Notes: generated by a model not told the origin, from the sequence alone. 64,000 nucleotides of DNA from Gammaproteobacteria bacterium (GCA_016705365.1 JADIYI010000008.1:806001-870000), one strand, 5' to 3'. Counted from the stretch's first letter, positions 40,669 to 50,185 are shown. Numbers and translations: made by a program.

Positions 40669-41643
40669 ATGGAACTTCCGATCCCCGGCCCGGGACCCCG
40701 GTCACCGGCCGATGCCGATTTTCTCGATGCGCTGTTTCATCGCATGGCCGTGGCGCGCGCCATCGAGATACGTATGGAGCGCCACACCCGCGAACAGCGC
40801 TTTTCCGGCTGGTGGCACCCGGGCGAGGGGCAGGAGGCAGCGGGCATCGGTGCCAGCGCCGCGATGCGTCGCGACGATTACCTGTTCTACCAGGGCCGTG
40901 GCACGGCCTGGGCGATCGGCAAGGGCATGGCACCGGACCCGATTTTCGGCGACCTGCTCGGCAAGGTCACGGGCGCCACTCGCGGCAAGGGTGGCGGCGT
41001 GCCGCATTGGGCGGATTACTCGATCGGCGTGATGGGCGAGGGTGCGACACTCGGCAGCGTGTACCCGCTGGCTGCCGGTGCGGCGCTCGCGGCGAAGCTG
41101 CGCCGTACCGGCCAGGTCGCACTGGCGAATTTCGGCGATGGCACGGCCGCGCGTGGCACCTTCCACGAGACACTCGTCCACGCGGCGGCGTGGAAGTTGC
41201 CACTGATCTATTTCTGCGAGAACAACGGCCTGCTTGTCGGTACCACTTTGCGCAGCGTGAGTCCTACCGAGAACATTGCCGATTACGCGTCCGGCTATGG
41301 CATCCCCGGCGTGATCGTCGATGGCCAGGATGCGGTGGCGGTGTACGAGGCAACGGCGGTCGCGATCGCACGCGCTCGCGCCGGAGAGGGTCCGACGCTG
41401 ATCGAGGCCAAGGTGTTCCGGCGCCGTGGACACTATGCGGGTGACCCGCAAAAGTACCGCCCTGGTGACTATGCGCAAGATTATCGCGATCCGCTGGAAC
41501 TGCTCGGGGCCCGCCTTGCACCACAGGCCGCGGCCAGGCTGCGGGCCGCGGCCGAAGCGCAGGTACAGACCGCGTACGAGGCCGCCATGGCCGCCGCGGA
41601 TCCAGACCCCTCTGTCATTTACCGGGACCTCTACCATGGCTGA
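40669..41643 (+). CDS. 2-oxoacid dehydrogenase E1 alpha subunit (acetoin/pyruvate type)
   Basis: A 324-residue thiamine-diphosphate enzyme subunit. The ThDP/Mg motif is NFGDGTAARGTFHETLVHAA ... IYFCENN (GDG-x(~25)-NN). The conserved HxGEGQEA-like segment (WHPGEGQEAAGIG) and RGKGGGVPHWAD follow the E1alpha/acetoin dehydrogenase pattern, as does the late RRRGHYAGDPQKYR. It decarboxylates a 2-oxoacid or cleaves acetoin and passes the acyl group to E2. Its stop overlaps the E1beta start by 8 nt. Operator site B lies upstream, so it belongs to the putative regulon. No E3 is present in the operon. Confidence 0.88.
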   Translation: MELPIPGPGPRSPADADFLDALFHRMAVARAIEIRMERHTREQRFSGWWHPGEGQEAAGIGASAAMRRDDYLFYQGRGTAWAIGKGMAPDPIFGDLLGKVTGATRGKGGGVPHWADYSIGVMGEGATLGSVYPLAAGAALAAKLRRTGQVALANFGDGTAARGTFHETLVHAAAWKLPLIYFCENNGLLVGTTLRSVSPTENIADYASGYGIPGVIVDGQDAVAVYEATAVAIARARAGEGPTLIEAKVFRRRGHYAGDPQKYRPGDYAQDYRDPLELLGARLAPQAAARLRAAAEAQVQTAYEAAMAAADPDPSVIYRDLYHG

Positions 41644-42628
41644 GCAAGGCACCGTGACGATGGCCTACAACGCGGCCATGGGCCTCGCGTTGATCGAGGA
41701 GATGCACCGCGACGAACGGATCTTCGTGCTCGGGCAGGGGGTCGCGACCGGTGGCTGGTTCGGCGCCGAGAAAGGGCTCGCCGATGAGTTCGGCCACGAA
41801 CGGGTGATCGACAGCAATATCGCCGAGGCCTTCGAGGCGGGTCTTGCCGCGGGTGCCGCCATTGCCGGGATGAAGCCGGTCATCAACATGGGGTTTGGCG
41901 ATTTCGCGCTGATCGCCGGTGACGAGATTTTCCAGAAACTCGGCAAGTGGCGCTACATGCACGGGCTCGATGTGCCGATGAGCGCGGTCATCATCTTCCC
42001 GATCGGCGTGATGGGCGGTGCGGGTCCGGAGCACTCCAGTTGTCCGGAGGTGCTCGGCATGCATTTTCCCGGGCTCAAGGTCGTGGTGCCCGCGACCGCG
42101 GCCGATGCCAAGGGTCTGATGAGCGCAGCCCTGCGCGAGCCGAACCCGGTGCTGTTCCACAGCGTCAACAGCCTCGGATTCCAGCGCGGGGAGGTACCGC
42201 TCGATCCCGACTTCGTGGTGCCGATCGGCAAGGGCGTGGTGCGCCGCACGGGTTCGGCGTTCACGCTCGTCACCTATGGCTCCATGGTCGAGCGCTCGCT
42301 CGCGGCCGCGGAGCGCCTCGCCGCGCAAGGCATCGAGGCCGAGGTGATCGACCTGCGCTCGCTGGTGCCGCTGGACTGGGAGCTCGTGCTCGACTCGGTA
42401 CGGCGCACCCACCGCGCGCTGATCGTGCATGAAGCCGCAAAGACCGCCGGCCCCGGAGCCGAGATCGCGGCACAGATCCAGGAGCGCGTCTTCTTCGAAC
42501 TGGAGGCACCGATCCTGCGGGTTGCCGCGAAGGACGTGCCACTGCCGCAGCACGGCGAGCTGGAGCAGTTGTGCATTCCGTCAGTCGACGAGATCGCCGC
42601 GGCCGCACGCCACCTTTGCGCAATCTGA
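41636..42628 (+). CDS. 2-oxoacid dehydrogenase E1 beta subunit
   Basis: A 330-residue transketolase-like subunit that completes the ThDP site with E1alpha. Typical segments: AMGLALIEEMHRDERIFVLGQ, DSNIAEAFEAGLAAGAAIAGMKPV, GDFALIAGDEI, GGAGPEHSSCPEVL and TYGSMVERSLAAAERLAAQGIEAEVIDLRSL. The conserved catalytic Glu is in SNIAEAF. The ATG at 41636 overlaps the end of the E1alpha gene. An upstream in-frame extension is only antisense-type reading of E1alpha and was excluded. It forms an alpha2beta2 decarboxylase with its neighbour. The E2 gene follows 10 nt later. Confidence 0.9.
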   Translation: MAEQGTVTMAYNAAMGLALIEEMHRDERIFVLGQGVATGGWFGAEKGLADEFGHERVIDSNIAEAFEAGLAAGAAIAGMKPVINMGFGDFALIAGDEIFQKLGKWRYMHGLDVPMSAVIIFPIGVMGGAGPEHSSCPEVLGMHFPGLKVVVPATAADAKGLMSAALREPNPVLFHSVNSLGFQRGEVPLDPDFVVPIGKGVVRRTGSAFTLVTYGSMVERSLAAAERLAAQGIEAEVIDLRSLVPLDWELVLDSVRRTHRALIVHEAAKTAGPGAEIAAQIQERVFFELEAPILRVAAKDVPLPQHGELEQLCIPSVDEIAAAARHLCAI

Positions 42629-42638
42629 GGGCTGCACG

Positions 42639-43925
42639 ATGTCTGATCTGCAGGAGCTGCGCATTCCGCACATGGGATCGGTCGAGAATGCGCGCCTGGT
42701 CGCATGGCATGTGGATGAGGGTGCGGAGTTTGCGGTTGGCCAGCTGCTCTACGAGGTGGAGACCGACAAGACGCTCACCGATGTCTCTGCAATCGATGCT
42801 GGCGTGCTGGTGCGTCGCGCGGCGGGCGAGGGTGAGGAACTCAAAGTCGGTGACCTGGTCGGCTGGTGGGTGCAGCCGGGAACGGGCCAGGAAGCAATTG
42901 CGGCCGCATTGACCCTGATCGCAGAGCCATCTTCCGCAGCACGAGCATCGGTCCGGGAGCAGTCCGGTGCCGGGTCAAAGCCGCACCTGGGGCTGGAGTC
43001 GAGGGACGGCCAGGAGATGCCAGACGGTAAGCCCGGTGCCGGGCTTTCTCCGCGCGTGCGGCAACTGGCGCGCGAGAACGGCGTTGAGCTGACGACGCTG
43101 CGCGGGAGCGGCCCCGGAGGACGCATCACCGGCGAGGACGTGCTGCAGGCGGCCGCGCAACACCGCGCGACGCCGGTGTCCGCGGCGAGTGGCGAACCCG
43201 CGCGCCCGGCCGGTTACGAGACCTTGCCATGCGAGGCACGCCCCAACAGCCTGCGCCGGCGCACCATCGCGCGGCGTCTCGCTGAATCCGCGCGCACGAT
43301 GCCCCAGCTCACTGCGGACATGCAGGTCGATCTCGGCAATCTCCTGGCGGCGCGCTCGCGCCTCAATGCGGCGGAGCAGGCGGCCGGTCGCGCATCGGTA
43401 TCGGTGCTGAGTTTCGTTGCGGCCGCGGTGTGCAGGCTGCTGCCGCAACACGCGGAGCTCAACGCGACCTATGCGGACACGCACATGCTGCTGTGGCGGG
43501 TGGTCAATCTCGGCGTGGCCGTGGATACGCCCGAGGGTCTGGTGGTTCCGGTGCTGCGCGATGCGGGCCGATTGTCACTGCCGGAACTGAATGCGGCGAT
43601 TACCGCGCTCGCCTCGCGTGCCCGGGCAGGCGAGCTGCGGGCGGAGGAACTGGAGGGCGGTACGTTCACGATTTCGAACCCCGGCTCGCTCGGGCCGGTG
43701 CTGCGCGCGCAAGCGATTCTCAACCCGCCCCAGGTCGCGTTGCTCGGCTTGCCGGGCATGCGCCGCGCCCCTGTTGCGATCGACGACGGTTCCGGTGGTT
43801 ACTGCGTCGAGGTGCGACCGCTGCTGTGCCCGTCGCTCACCTTCGATCACCGCGCGCTGGACGGAGGCCAGGTGATCCGATTCCTGAATGCGTTGAAAGA
43901 GGAACTCGAATGCCGGCCGGGGTGA
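42639..43925 (+). CDS. Dihydrolipoamide acyltransferase E2
   Basis: A 428-residue E2 with three parts. The lipoyl domain (1-80) has the lipoylated Lys at residue 44 in VETDKTLTDV. A Gly/Ser/Pro-rich linker leads to a peripheral-subunit-binding domain (~135-172; LSPRVRQLARENGVEL ... GPGGRITGEDVL). The catalytic domain (~205-428) ends with the active-site motif FDHRALDGGQ, where the usual DHRxxDG His and Asp are kept. It transfers the acyl group from E1-bound ThDP to CoA. The start at 42639 follows the E1beta stop by 10 nt. Dihydrolipoamide dehydrogenase must come from elsewhere in the genome. Confidence 0.9.
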   Translation: MSDLQELRIPHMGSVENARLVAWHVDEGAEFAVGQLLYEVETDKTLTDVSAIDAGVLVRRAAGEGEELKVGDLVGWWVQPGTGQEAIAAALTLIAEPSSAARASVREQSGAGSKPHLGLESRDGQEMPDGKPGAGLSPRVRQLARENGVELTTLRGSGPGGRITGEDVLQAAAQHRATPVSAASGEPARPAGYETLPCEARPNSLRRRTIARRLAESARTMPQLTADMQVDLGNLLAARSRLNAAEQAAGRASVSVLSFVAAAVCRLLPQHAELNATYADTHMLLWRVVNLGVAVDTPEGLVVPVLRDAGRLSLPELNAAITALASRARAGELRAEELEGGTFTISNPGSLGPVLRAQAILNPPQVALLGLPGMRRAPVAIDDGSGGYCVEVRPLLCPSLTFDHRALDGGQVIRFLNALKEELECRPG

Positions 43926-43974
43926 GCTTCGATTTCCCGGGCTGCGGCGTTGCCAGGAGGGGCATGCGCCGTTC

Positions 43975-45216
43975 TCAGTGCGGTCGGGCACGAAAGATAC
44001 CGAGCAGGATCGCTGCGGCTACCACAAAGCACGCGATCTGCAGCGTGAACGCGACGTTGTAGGAGCCTGTCGCATCGAAGATCGCGCCGGCGAGAGGGGC
44101 AGCCGCAAAGGTGAAGGGCAGCATCAGCAGCGTCGCCAGCCCCAACGCGCTCGCGAACGCTTCCCGCCCGAATGCGTTGCCCAGGAGCGCGGCAAAAGCC
44201 GGGTGCAATCCGCCGGCGCACAGACCGATGCCCAGCAGCAGGGTGGCGATGACCGGGAATACCGGGAACATCAGCAGCAGGCTCCACAGAACCGCGAGGA
44301 CCACGCCGAGCAGGCCCACCGTCAGGCGCGCGCCGATGCGATCCGCAACCCAGCCGCAGAACAGGGCACCGACCATGGACGCAGTGCCGTTCACGCTCAT
44401 CAGCATTGCAGCGGCCGTTGGCTCTATCCCGAGGTCGGTGGCGTAAGGGACCAGGTGGCTCACTATCACGATACCACCGCAGGTAATGAGTCCGGCACCG
44501 AGCAGGATTCCCCAGAAAAAGCGGTCGCGCAGCAGCCGAGCTTGCGATCCGCTCAGGGGAGCGGATGACTCGGTGCCGGCGCTCGCGGGTAGCGCACCCA
44601 ATGATCGCTGCCCGATGTCTTCCGGTCGGTCCACGACCAGCAGCAGAAAAGGCAGCAACAGCAGCACCGCCACCGCCTGCATGACCAGGGCAAATCGCCA
44701 GTCGCGCCATTCGATCAGCCACGCGACCGCCGGCGGTGCCAGCGCCACGATCAGTGGCACGCTGATCAGCCCCATGGCGAGTCCGCGCCGCGCAACGAAC
44801 CAGTTTGTAACGAGTGTCGACGACGGGATGATCCCGAGCAGGGCGCAGCCCGAGCCTGCCACCAGGCTGTAGGCGAACAGATAGGTCGGAAAGTCCGGCG
44901 CGCGCGACGCGAGCAGGAAACCCGCGGCCATCAGCAGCGCGCCCGCGATCATCACGGTGCGGATGCGCAAATGGCGCAGCGCGACGCCCAGCAGGGGTCC
45001 TGACAGACCCATCAGCAGGAGGATGATCGCAATGCCGAGCGAGGCAAGACCCCGACTCGCACCGAAATCCGCGGCGACCGGCTTGATCAGCACGCCGAAG
45101 CTGCCGAACGTGCTGCCGATCGCAAGATTCACCGCGAGAAAGCCGAGCGCCACCATGCGCCAGCCGAGAAAATCACGGCTCCCCTGATCGGGATGATTGG
45201 CTGGCTGCCTGTTCAC
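43975..45216 (-). CDS. MFS transporter
   Basis: A 413-residue permease with 12 predicted membrane helices and the MCT/oxalate-formate-antiporter-like layout. The N-terminus WRMVALGFLAVNLAIGSTFGSFGVLIKP, the loop motif NWFVARRGLAMG and the C-terminal PLAGAIFDATGSYNVAF are visible. The central loop (residues ~195-225) is cytoplasmic. The GTG start at 45216 overlaps the dehydrogenase stop as GTGA. It probably takes up or exports a monocarboxylate-like substrate handled by the regulon. It converges with the E2 gene (49-nt gap). Confidence 0.88.
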   Translation of the reverse strand: MNRQPANHPDQGSRDFLGWRMVALGFLAVNLAIGSTFGSFGVLIKPVAADFGASRGLASLGIAIILLLMGLSGPLLGVALRHLRIRTVMIAGALLMAAGFLLASRAPDFPTYLFAYSLVAGSGCALLGIIPSSTLVTNWFVARRGLAMGLISVPLIVALAPPAVAWLIEWRDWRFALVMQAVAVLLLLPFLLLVVDRPEDIGQRSLGALPASAGTESSAPLSGSQARLLRDRFFWGILLGAGLITCGGIVIVSHLVPYATDLGIEPTAAAMLMSVNGTASMVGALFCGWVADRIGARLTVGLLGVVLAVLWSLLLMFPVFPVIATLLLGIGLCAGGLHPAFAALLGNAFGREAFASALGLATLLMLPFTFAAAPLAGAIFDATGSYNVAFTLQIACFVVAAAILLGIFRARPH

Positions 45217-46244
45217 GCGCCGGGGCTCGCGCACTCGAGCAGGACTTTCACTGCCTCGGGCTGGCACTGGGTCGTGAAAGCGCGAGCTACCTCCGCAAGT
45301 GCAAAGCGGTGGGAAATCAGCCCGGCGCGATCGATGCGGCGCGCTTGCATCAGTTCGAGCGCCTCGGCCAGTTCTTCTGGCGCATAACCGTTGGAGCCCA
45401 TGATCAGAGGCTCCTTGCGGATGATGTAGCCCATGTCGATCAGCATGCGGTCCTCGAAGCCGCCGAAGCACACGATGCGTCCGTTCCGGTTCGCGACCAG
45501 GTGCAGTGCGGTCTCGAGCGGCGGCGGCCCGCTCATGTGCTTGATGTAGCCGGCGCAGTCGAACACCACGGCGATATTCGCGGATTCGCCGCGATAATCA
45601 TCCTCGCGCCCGCAGATTGCCGCCACTGCGCTGTATATCTCGCCAGCGCGCGGATTCACGGTCGCGGTGGCGCCGACTTCCCGGGCCTTCGCCAGGCGCG
45701 CGTCCTGCACGTCGATCGCGATGATCTGCCCGACCGGCACCTCCCGCGCACGGATGGCCTGGATCACGCCAAGCCCGATGATGCCGACCCCGAACACCAC
45801 CACGTTCTCGCCGGCGGTGATATTGGCCTTGCGTACCATCTGCAGCGCATCGGCCATCGGCTCGGTGGTGGCTGCCTCCGCGAAACTCACGCCCGCTGGA
45901 ATGCGTACCAGCTGGAACGGGTTCACCGGCACGGTCACATACTCGGCCATGCCTCCGCCAAACCCCGTGACACCGACCACCCGCTCGCCTGTGCTCCAGC
46001 CCGTCACGCCCTCGCCGAGTTCGACGATGGTGCCGGCAAATTCATGCCCGGGTACTTCGTATCCCTCCGGGGTTTTGCGCACCAGCTGTCCGCGGTAGGA
46101 GTCGTTGCGATACATGTGCAGGTCCGAGCCGCAGATCCCGCAGGCATGCACGGCCACCAGCACCTCGCCGGCCCCGGGCCGCGGGCGGGTGGCATCGGTG
46201 CGCGCCTCGATCTTGCCGGCTCCGATGTAGTTCGCTGCGTACAT
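45213..46244 (-). CDS. Zinc-type medium-chain alcohol dehydrogenase
   Basis: A 343-residue MDR oxidoreductase. Catalytic-zinc residues are in CGICGSDLH and GHEFAG. The NAD-binding GxGxxG appears as VVFGVGIIGLGVIQ, with an acidic Asp in IAIDVQDA that favours NAD(H). The four-cysteine structural-zinc loop of classical ADHs is absent (replaced by GVTGFGGGMAEYV), as in several sorbitol- or threonine-dehydrogenase-like members. It would oxidise a secondary or primary alcohol. It is coupled to the MFS transporter and diverges from the SDR gene across operator site C. Confidence 0.88.
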   Translation of the reverse strand: MYAANYIGAGKIEARTDATRPRPGAGEVLVAVHACGICGSDLHMYRNDSYRGQLVRKTPEGYEVPGHEFAGTIVELGEGVTGWSTGERVVGVTGFGGGMAEYVTVPVNPFQLVRIPAGVSFAEAATTEPMADALQMVRKANITAGENVVVFGVGIIGLGVIQAIRAREVPVGQIIAIDVQDARLAKAREVGATATVNPRAGEIYSAVAAICGREDDYRGESANIAVVFDCAGYIKHMSGPPPLETALHLVANRNGRIVCFGGFEDRMLIDMGYIIRKEPLIMGSNGYAPEELAEALELMQARRIDRAGLISHRFALAEVARAFTTQCQPEAVKVLLECASPGA

Positions 46245-46386
46245 GCTTCACACTCTCCGCGCCGATTGCCTGCTGCGCAGCATGACACCGATTGCCGACG
46301 ATCGCATCATGCGCCAGGATGAACCTTGCCGGTCCGCCAGCGCGGTTTGATTTTCAGGCGCGAGATTGTCCGGTGAGCGCGGCACC

Positions 46387-46405
46387 TTCATCCGTTCGGA
46401 TGAGG
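46387..46405. promoter_or_regulatory. Shared palindromic operator, site C (best copy)
   Basis: TTCATCCGTTCGGATGAGG: TCATCCG and CGGATGA form perfect 7-bp arms around TT. It is 63 bp upstream of the SDR start in the 224-bp divergent region between the MDR dehydrogenase and SDR genes. Confidence 0.7.
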
Positions 46406-46468
46406 ATTTGAGCTCACTGCTGCGGCTACGCTGCTACTGAATTCAGGTGCTGAGGCAGGGCGGGGCGC

Positions 46469-47227
46469 ATGGGCGAGCCGACAATTCCCGGGAGCAGGGT
46501 GAACTTCGACTTCAGTGGTGCCCGGGTCCTGGTGACGGGTGGCACCCGCGGTATCGGCCGCGCGATCTCGCAGGCTTTTGCGGCTGCAGGCGCCGAGGTG
46601 CTGATAACCGGCAGTGCCGCCGATGCATCGGCTTATGCTGATCTGCCGCCAACGACCCGCTATCTTCAGTTGCGGCTTGCCGAACGCGCGGACATCCGTT
46701 CGCTGGTCAGCTCGATCGGGCATCTCGATGTGCTGGTCAACAACGCGGGTGGCACCGGTGGTGCTGTCACGCCGCATGACTTCGACACGTCACTGGACGT
46801 CAACCTGGGCGCGGTCTATCACCTCACCACGGCACTTTCCGCTGCGCTCGAAAGCAGCACGCTGGAAGGCGGTGCCGCGGTGGTCAACCTCGCATCGGAG
46901 ATGTCACTGTTCGCCAGCCCCTACTTTTTCGGCTATGGCGCGGCCAAGGCGGGCATCGTGCAGCTGACCAAGAGCTTCTGCGTAGCGCTTGCGCCGAAGG
47001 GTATTCGCGTCAACGCGGTGCTGCCGGGCTCGGTGCCCACGCCGATGACGAATGCGTTCGCGGATGATCCTGCCGTGCACCGGTTGGTATGCGACGCTAC
47101 GCCGCTCGCGCGCTGGGGCAAGCCGGAAGAGATCGCCAGCGCGGTGTTGTTCCTCGCCAGTCCGGCGGCGAGTTTTGTTTCGGGCCATACACTGGTGGTG
47201 GATGGTGGGTATTCGATCGTCAAATGA
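46469..47227 (+). CDS. Short-chain dehydrogenase/reductase
   Basis: A 252-residue classical SDR. The cofactor motif is TGGTRGIGR near residue 23; LVNNAGG, the catalytic Ser in NLASEMS and the Tyr-x3-Lys YGAAK follow. The C-terminus is SFVSGHTLVVDGGYS. The lack of an acidic residue right after beta-2 (LITGSAAD) suggests NADP(H). It opens a three-gene operon with a second SDR and the FadH/BaiH-like flavoenzyme, under operator site C. A carbonyl/alcohol step on a ring or acyl-CoA intermediate is likely; the substrate is unknown. Confidence 0.88.
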   Translation: MGEPTIPGSRVNFDFSGARVLVTGGTRGIGRAISQAFAAAGAEVLITGSAADASAYADLPPTTRYLQLRLAERADIRSLVSSIGHLDVLVNNAGGTGGAVTPHDFDTSLDVNLGAVYHLTTALSAALESSTLEGGAAVVNLASEMSLFASPYFFGYGAAKAGIVQLTKSFCVALAPKGIRVNAVLPGSVPTPMTNAFADDPAVHRLVCDATPLARWGKPEEIASAVLFLASPAASFVSGHTLVVDGGYSIVK

Positions 47228-47258
47228 TGCGCATCGGGCGCTGACAGGAGATTTCGGG

Positions 47259-48008
47259 ATGAAGCGCTTCGACGGCAAGGTGTGCGTGGTGACGGGAGCG
47301 GCGGCGGGCATAGGCCGCGCGAGTGCACTGCGGCTTGCCGGGGAAGGTGCCGTGGTTGCGGCAGCGGACATAAACGAGGCGGGCCTCGCGGAAACGGCGG
47401 CCGCCATCCGCTCCAGCGGGGGCGTCTGCGAGGTGATCGGTTTCGACGCCATGGATGAAGCCTCCTGTCGCGGGTTGGTTGCCGCCGCAGCAGAGCGCTG
47501 CGGGCGCATCGACGCGCTCTGCAATATCGCCGGCGCCTGTCGCGCCGATCACTTCCTGGAGATTCGTCTTGCGGACTGGGAGCGGATGTTCCGCATCAAT
47601 GTAAGCAGCCTCGTCGTGCTCTGCCAGGCGGCGATCCCGCACCTGCGCGAGAGCCGCGGCAACATTGTCAGCATCTCGTCCGCATCGGCGATTGCCGGCG
47701 CCGCGTACTGGAGTGCCTACGGTGCCTCGAAGGCGGCGGTGGCCTCACTGATGCGCTCGCTGGCGGTGGAGTTCGCCTCCGCCGGAATCCGCGCCAATGC
47801 GATCTGTCCAGGAGGCGTGAATACGGGGCTCGCTTCGACCTACAGCGTTCCCGCCGATCTCGACCAGTCGCTGGTGCAACGGCTGTTCCCGCTGCACCCG
47901 GCCGCGGAACCGGAGGAGATCGCGGCGGCGGTTGCCTACCTCGCTTCCGACGAAGCACGCTACGTGACCGGTATCAGCTTTTCCATTGACGGCGGCCAGC
48001 TGCTCTGA
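47259..48008 (+). CDS. Short-chain dehydrogenase/reductase
   Basis: A 249-residue classical SDR with VVTGAAAGIGRA, an acidic Asp in VAAADINEA (NAD preference), CNIAGA in place of NNAG, Ser in SISSASA and the YGASK catalytic pair. ACAGGAG lies 8 nt before the ATG at 47259; frame extension upstream overlaps the previous SDR and was excluded. The spacing of 31 nt to the first SDR and 31 nt to the flavoenzyme supports one operon. It differs enough from its neighbour (different cofactor loop) to suggest a separate step rather than duplication. Confidence 0.88.
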   Translation: MKRFDGKVCVVTGAAAGIGRASALRLAGEGAVVAAADINEAGLAETAAAIRSSGGVCEVIGFDAMDEASCRGLVAAAAERCGRIDALCNIAGACRADHFLEIRLADWERMFRINVSSLVVLCQAAIPHLRESRGNIVSISSASAIAGAAYWSAYGASKAAVASLMRSLAVEFASAGIRANAICPGGVNTGLASTYSVPADLDQSLVQRLFPLHPAAEPEEIAAAVAYLASDEARYVTGISFSIDGGQLL

Positions 48009-48039
48009 GTCGCCGCGAAACGCAAGGGAATCAAAGGGA

Positions 48040-50166
48040 ATGGCGAGTTACGAGCATCTGCTGTCCCCGGGCTGCATAGGCCGGCTGGAACTGCGCAACC
48101 GGATATTCATGAGTCCCATGGGCTCGAACACTGCAGACCCGGAGGGATACTGTGGCGAACGGCTGCGCAAGTACTACGCGGCACGGGCCGAGGGGGGCGC
48201 TGCGCTGCTGATCATGGGTTCCGTCGCGATCAGCTGGCCGGTGGGTTCGGCCAATTTCCGCCAGGTCGCGATCTCCGATGACCGCTTCATCCCCGGTCTT
48301 GCAGCGGTCGCGGACGAGGTGCACGTTCACGGTGCCAAGCTCGCGGTGCAACTGCAGCATGCCGGCCTCACCGCGATGAACGATATCCGCGATGGCCGTC
48401 CGCTGCTCACACCGTCGATTCCGGTGATGAAGGACGGCGACATGGGGCCGTACCTCTTCCCGGACGAGGCACAGCGGATGTCCACGCCCTACAGTGCGCC
48501 CACCGCGAAGCTGCATTACCGCGTGGCCAGCGAGGAAGATCTCGCGTGGGTCGTGGCGGAGTTCGCCACTGCCGCCGCGCGTGCGCGCGAGGCCGGTATC
48601 GACGCGGTCGAAATACACGCCGGTCACGGTTACCTGGTGCACAGTTTTCTCAACCCGGCGGTAAACACGCGTGAGGACCGCTGGGGTGGCTCGCTGGAGA
48701 ACCGCGCGCGGCTGCTGGTCGAGGTGATCCGGGCGATCAAGGACCGCTGCGGCGCCGACTACCCGGTGTGGTGTCGCCTCGACGGCATCGAGTTCCTGAC
48801 CGAGGGTGGCATCACGCACGAGGATGCCTGTGCGACGGCGCGTCTCGCCGAAGCCGCGGGCGCCGATGCGATTCATGTCAGCGCCTATGCGGATGCATCG
48901 AAAGGCGAGAGCTTCACGCTGGCCCATACGGTGCACAAACCGGCGGGTTTCGTCCCCTTTGCCGCAGGGATCAAATCGGTCGTGAAGATACCGGTGATAA
49001 CGGCGGGGCGTATCGAGCCCGCGGCCGCGAACGATTTCATCCGCCGCGGCAGCTTCGATTTCGTCACCATGGCACGAAAGCTCCTTGCCGACCCCGAATT
49101 GCCGAGAAAGCTCGGCGAGGGGCGTGCCGCCGAGATCCGGCCCTGCATCTACTGTTACACCTGCATCAGCCAGATCTTCGTCAACGAGGCGACCAAGTGC
49201 GCGGTGAATGCGCGCACCGGACGCGAGAACGAAACGGTGATCGTGCAGGCCGAGCGGTCCAGACGCATCATGATTGCGGGAGGCGGCCCGGCAGGAATGG
49301 AAACGGCGCGCGTTGCCCGCCTGCGCGGGCACCAGGTAATACTGTGCGAGAAATCCTCGCGTCTCGGTGGCACGGTGCGCTTCAGCGCGACCTCCTATGC
49401 CCCCAATGCCGGACTGGTCCGCTACCTCTGTGGCGAGATGACTCGTCTCGGGGTGGAAGTGCGCCTGGGCACCGAACTCACGGCGGAACTCGTCGCGCGG
49501 GAGAAACCCGACGAAGTGGTCATTGCCGTCGGTGCGCGGCGGGAGGTGCCGGCGATACCGGGTATCGAGCTTCCCCACGTGCTGAGTGGTGATGATATCC
49601 GCGCGATGCTGACCGGCGAGTTGGCAGAAGGTCCCGGCCCGGCCCTCGGGGACGTGAGCCGCTTGCTGCTCGGCGCAGGCAAGCGGCTCGGCGTTCTCGA
49701 GCGCCCGGACTGGATGAGGATGCTGAGTCGTCTCTGGATGCCGCTCGGCCAGCGCATCGTGATGATCGGCGGAGGGCTGGTGGCAATCGAACTCGCGGAG
49801 TTTCTTGCAGAGCGGGGGCGCAAGGTCACGGTGCTGGAGGCGGGCGAGGTGCTCGGGGCTGGACTGAAGCTCGTGCGCCGCTGGCGCAATATCGCGGACT
49901 GCAAGCGGCTTGGCGTCGAGATGCTGACCGGGGCATTGCCGGTTCGCATAGAGACCGACAGCGTGGTCTATCGCAATGCCCACGGACAGGAGCGGCGCAT
50001 CGCGGCGGACCAGGTAATCATCACCTCGGGCGCGGTGGCTAATCCCGGGCTTGCCGCAAGCCTGCGCAGCGCGGGGATCGAGGTTCACGAGATTGGCGAC
50101 TGCGCCGGAATCGGCTACATCGACGGGGCCATCCACGCCGGCTTCGACCTGGCAATGAACCTATAG
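48040..50166 (+). CDS. FadH/BaiH-type NADH:flavin oxidoreductase with Fe-S cluster
   Basis: A 708-residue three-domain flavoenzyme. The N-terminal Old-Yellow-Enzyme barrel (~1-370) has EIHAGHGYLVHSFLNP and NTREDRWGGSLENRARLLVEV. The [4Fe-4S] motif is C-x2-C-x2-C-x11-C (CIYCYTCISQIF ... KCAVN). A FAD domain follows with GGGPAGMETARVARLRGH, then a second dinucleotide fold with IGGGLVAIELAEFLAERG. Relatives are 2,4-dienoyl-CoA reductase, bile-acid enoate reductases BaiCD/BaiH and trimethylamine dehydrogenase. It would reduce a conjugated enoyl-CoA or enone with NAD(P)H. The start at 48040 follows AAAGGGA closely; upstream in-frame ATGs overlap the SDR. It is the last gene before a strong hairpin. 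Confidence 0.88.
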   Translation: MASYEHLLSPGCIGRLELRNRIFMSPMGSNTADPEGYCGERLRKYYAARAEGGAALLIMGSVAISWPVGSANFRQVAISDDRFIPGLAAVADEVHVHGAKLAVQLQHAGLTAMNDIRDGRPLLTPSIPVMKDGDMGPYLFPDEAQRMSTPYSAPTAKLHYRVASEEDLAWVVAEFATAAARAREAGIDAVEIHAGHGYLVHSFLNPAVNTREDRWGGSLENRARLLVEVIRAIKDRCGADYPVWCRLDGIEFLTEGGITHEDACATARLAEAAGADAIHVSAYADASKGESFTLAHTVHKPAGFVPFAAGIKSVVKIPVITAGRIEPAAANDFIRRGSFDFVTMARKLLADPELPRKLGEGRAAEIRPCIYCYTCISQIFVNEATKCAVNARTGRENETVIVQAERSRRIMIAGGGPAGMETARVARLRGHQVILCEKSSRLGGTVRFSATSYAPNAGLVRYLCGEMTRLGVEVRLGTELTAELVAREKPDEVVIAVGARREVPAIPGIELPHVLSGDDIRAMLTGELAEGPGPALGDVSRLLLGAGKRLGVLERPDWMRMLSRLWMPLGQRIVMIGGGLVAIELAEFLAERGRKVTVLEAGEVLGAGLKLVRRWRNIADCKRLGVEMLTGALPVRIETDSVVYRNAHGQERRIAADQVIITSGAVANPGLAASLRSAGIEVHEIGDCAGIGYIDGAIHAGFDLAMNL

Positions 50167-50185
50167 CCCTGGCATCCCGGCAGAT

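Noticed and set aside
48031..50136. About 700-codon minus-strand open frame
   Set aside because: It lies entirely opposite the FadH/BaiH-type flavoenzyme gene and shows no motif, so it is a compositional shadow.
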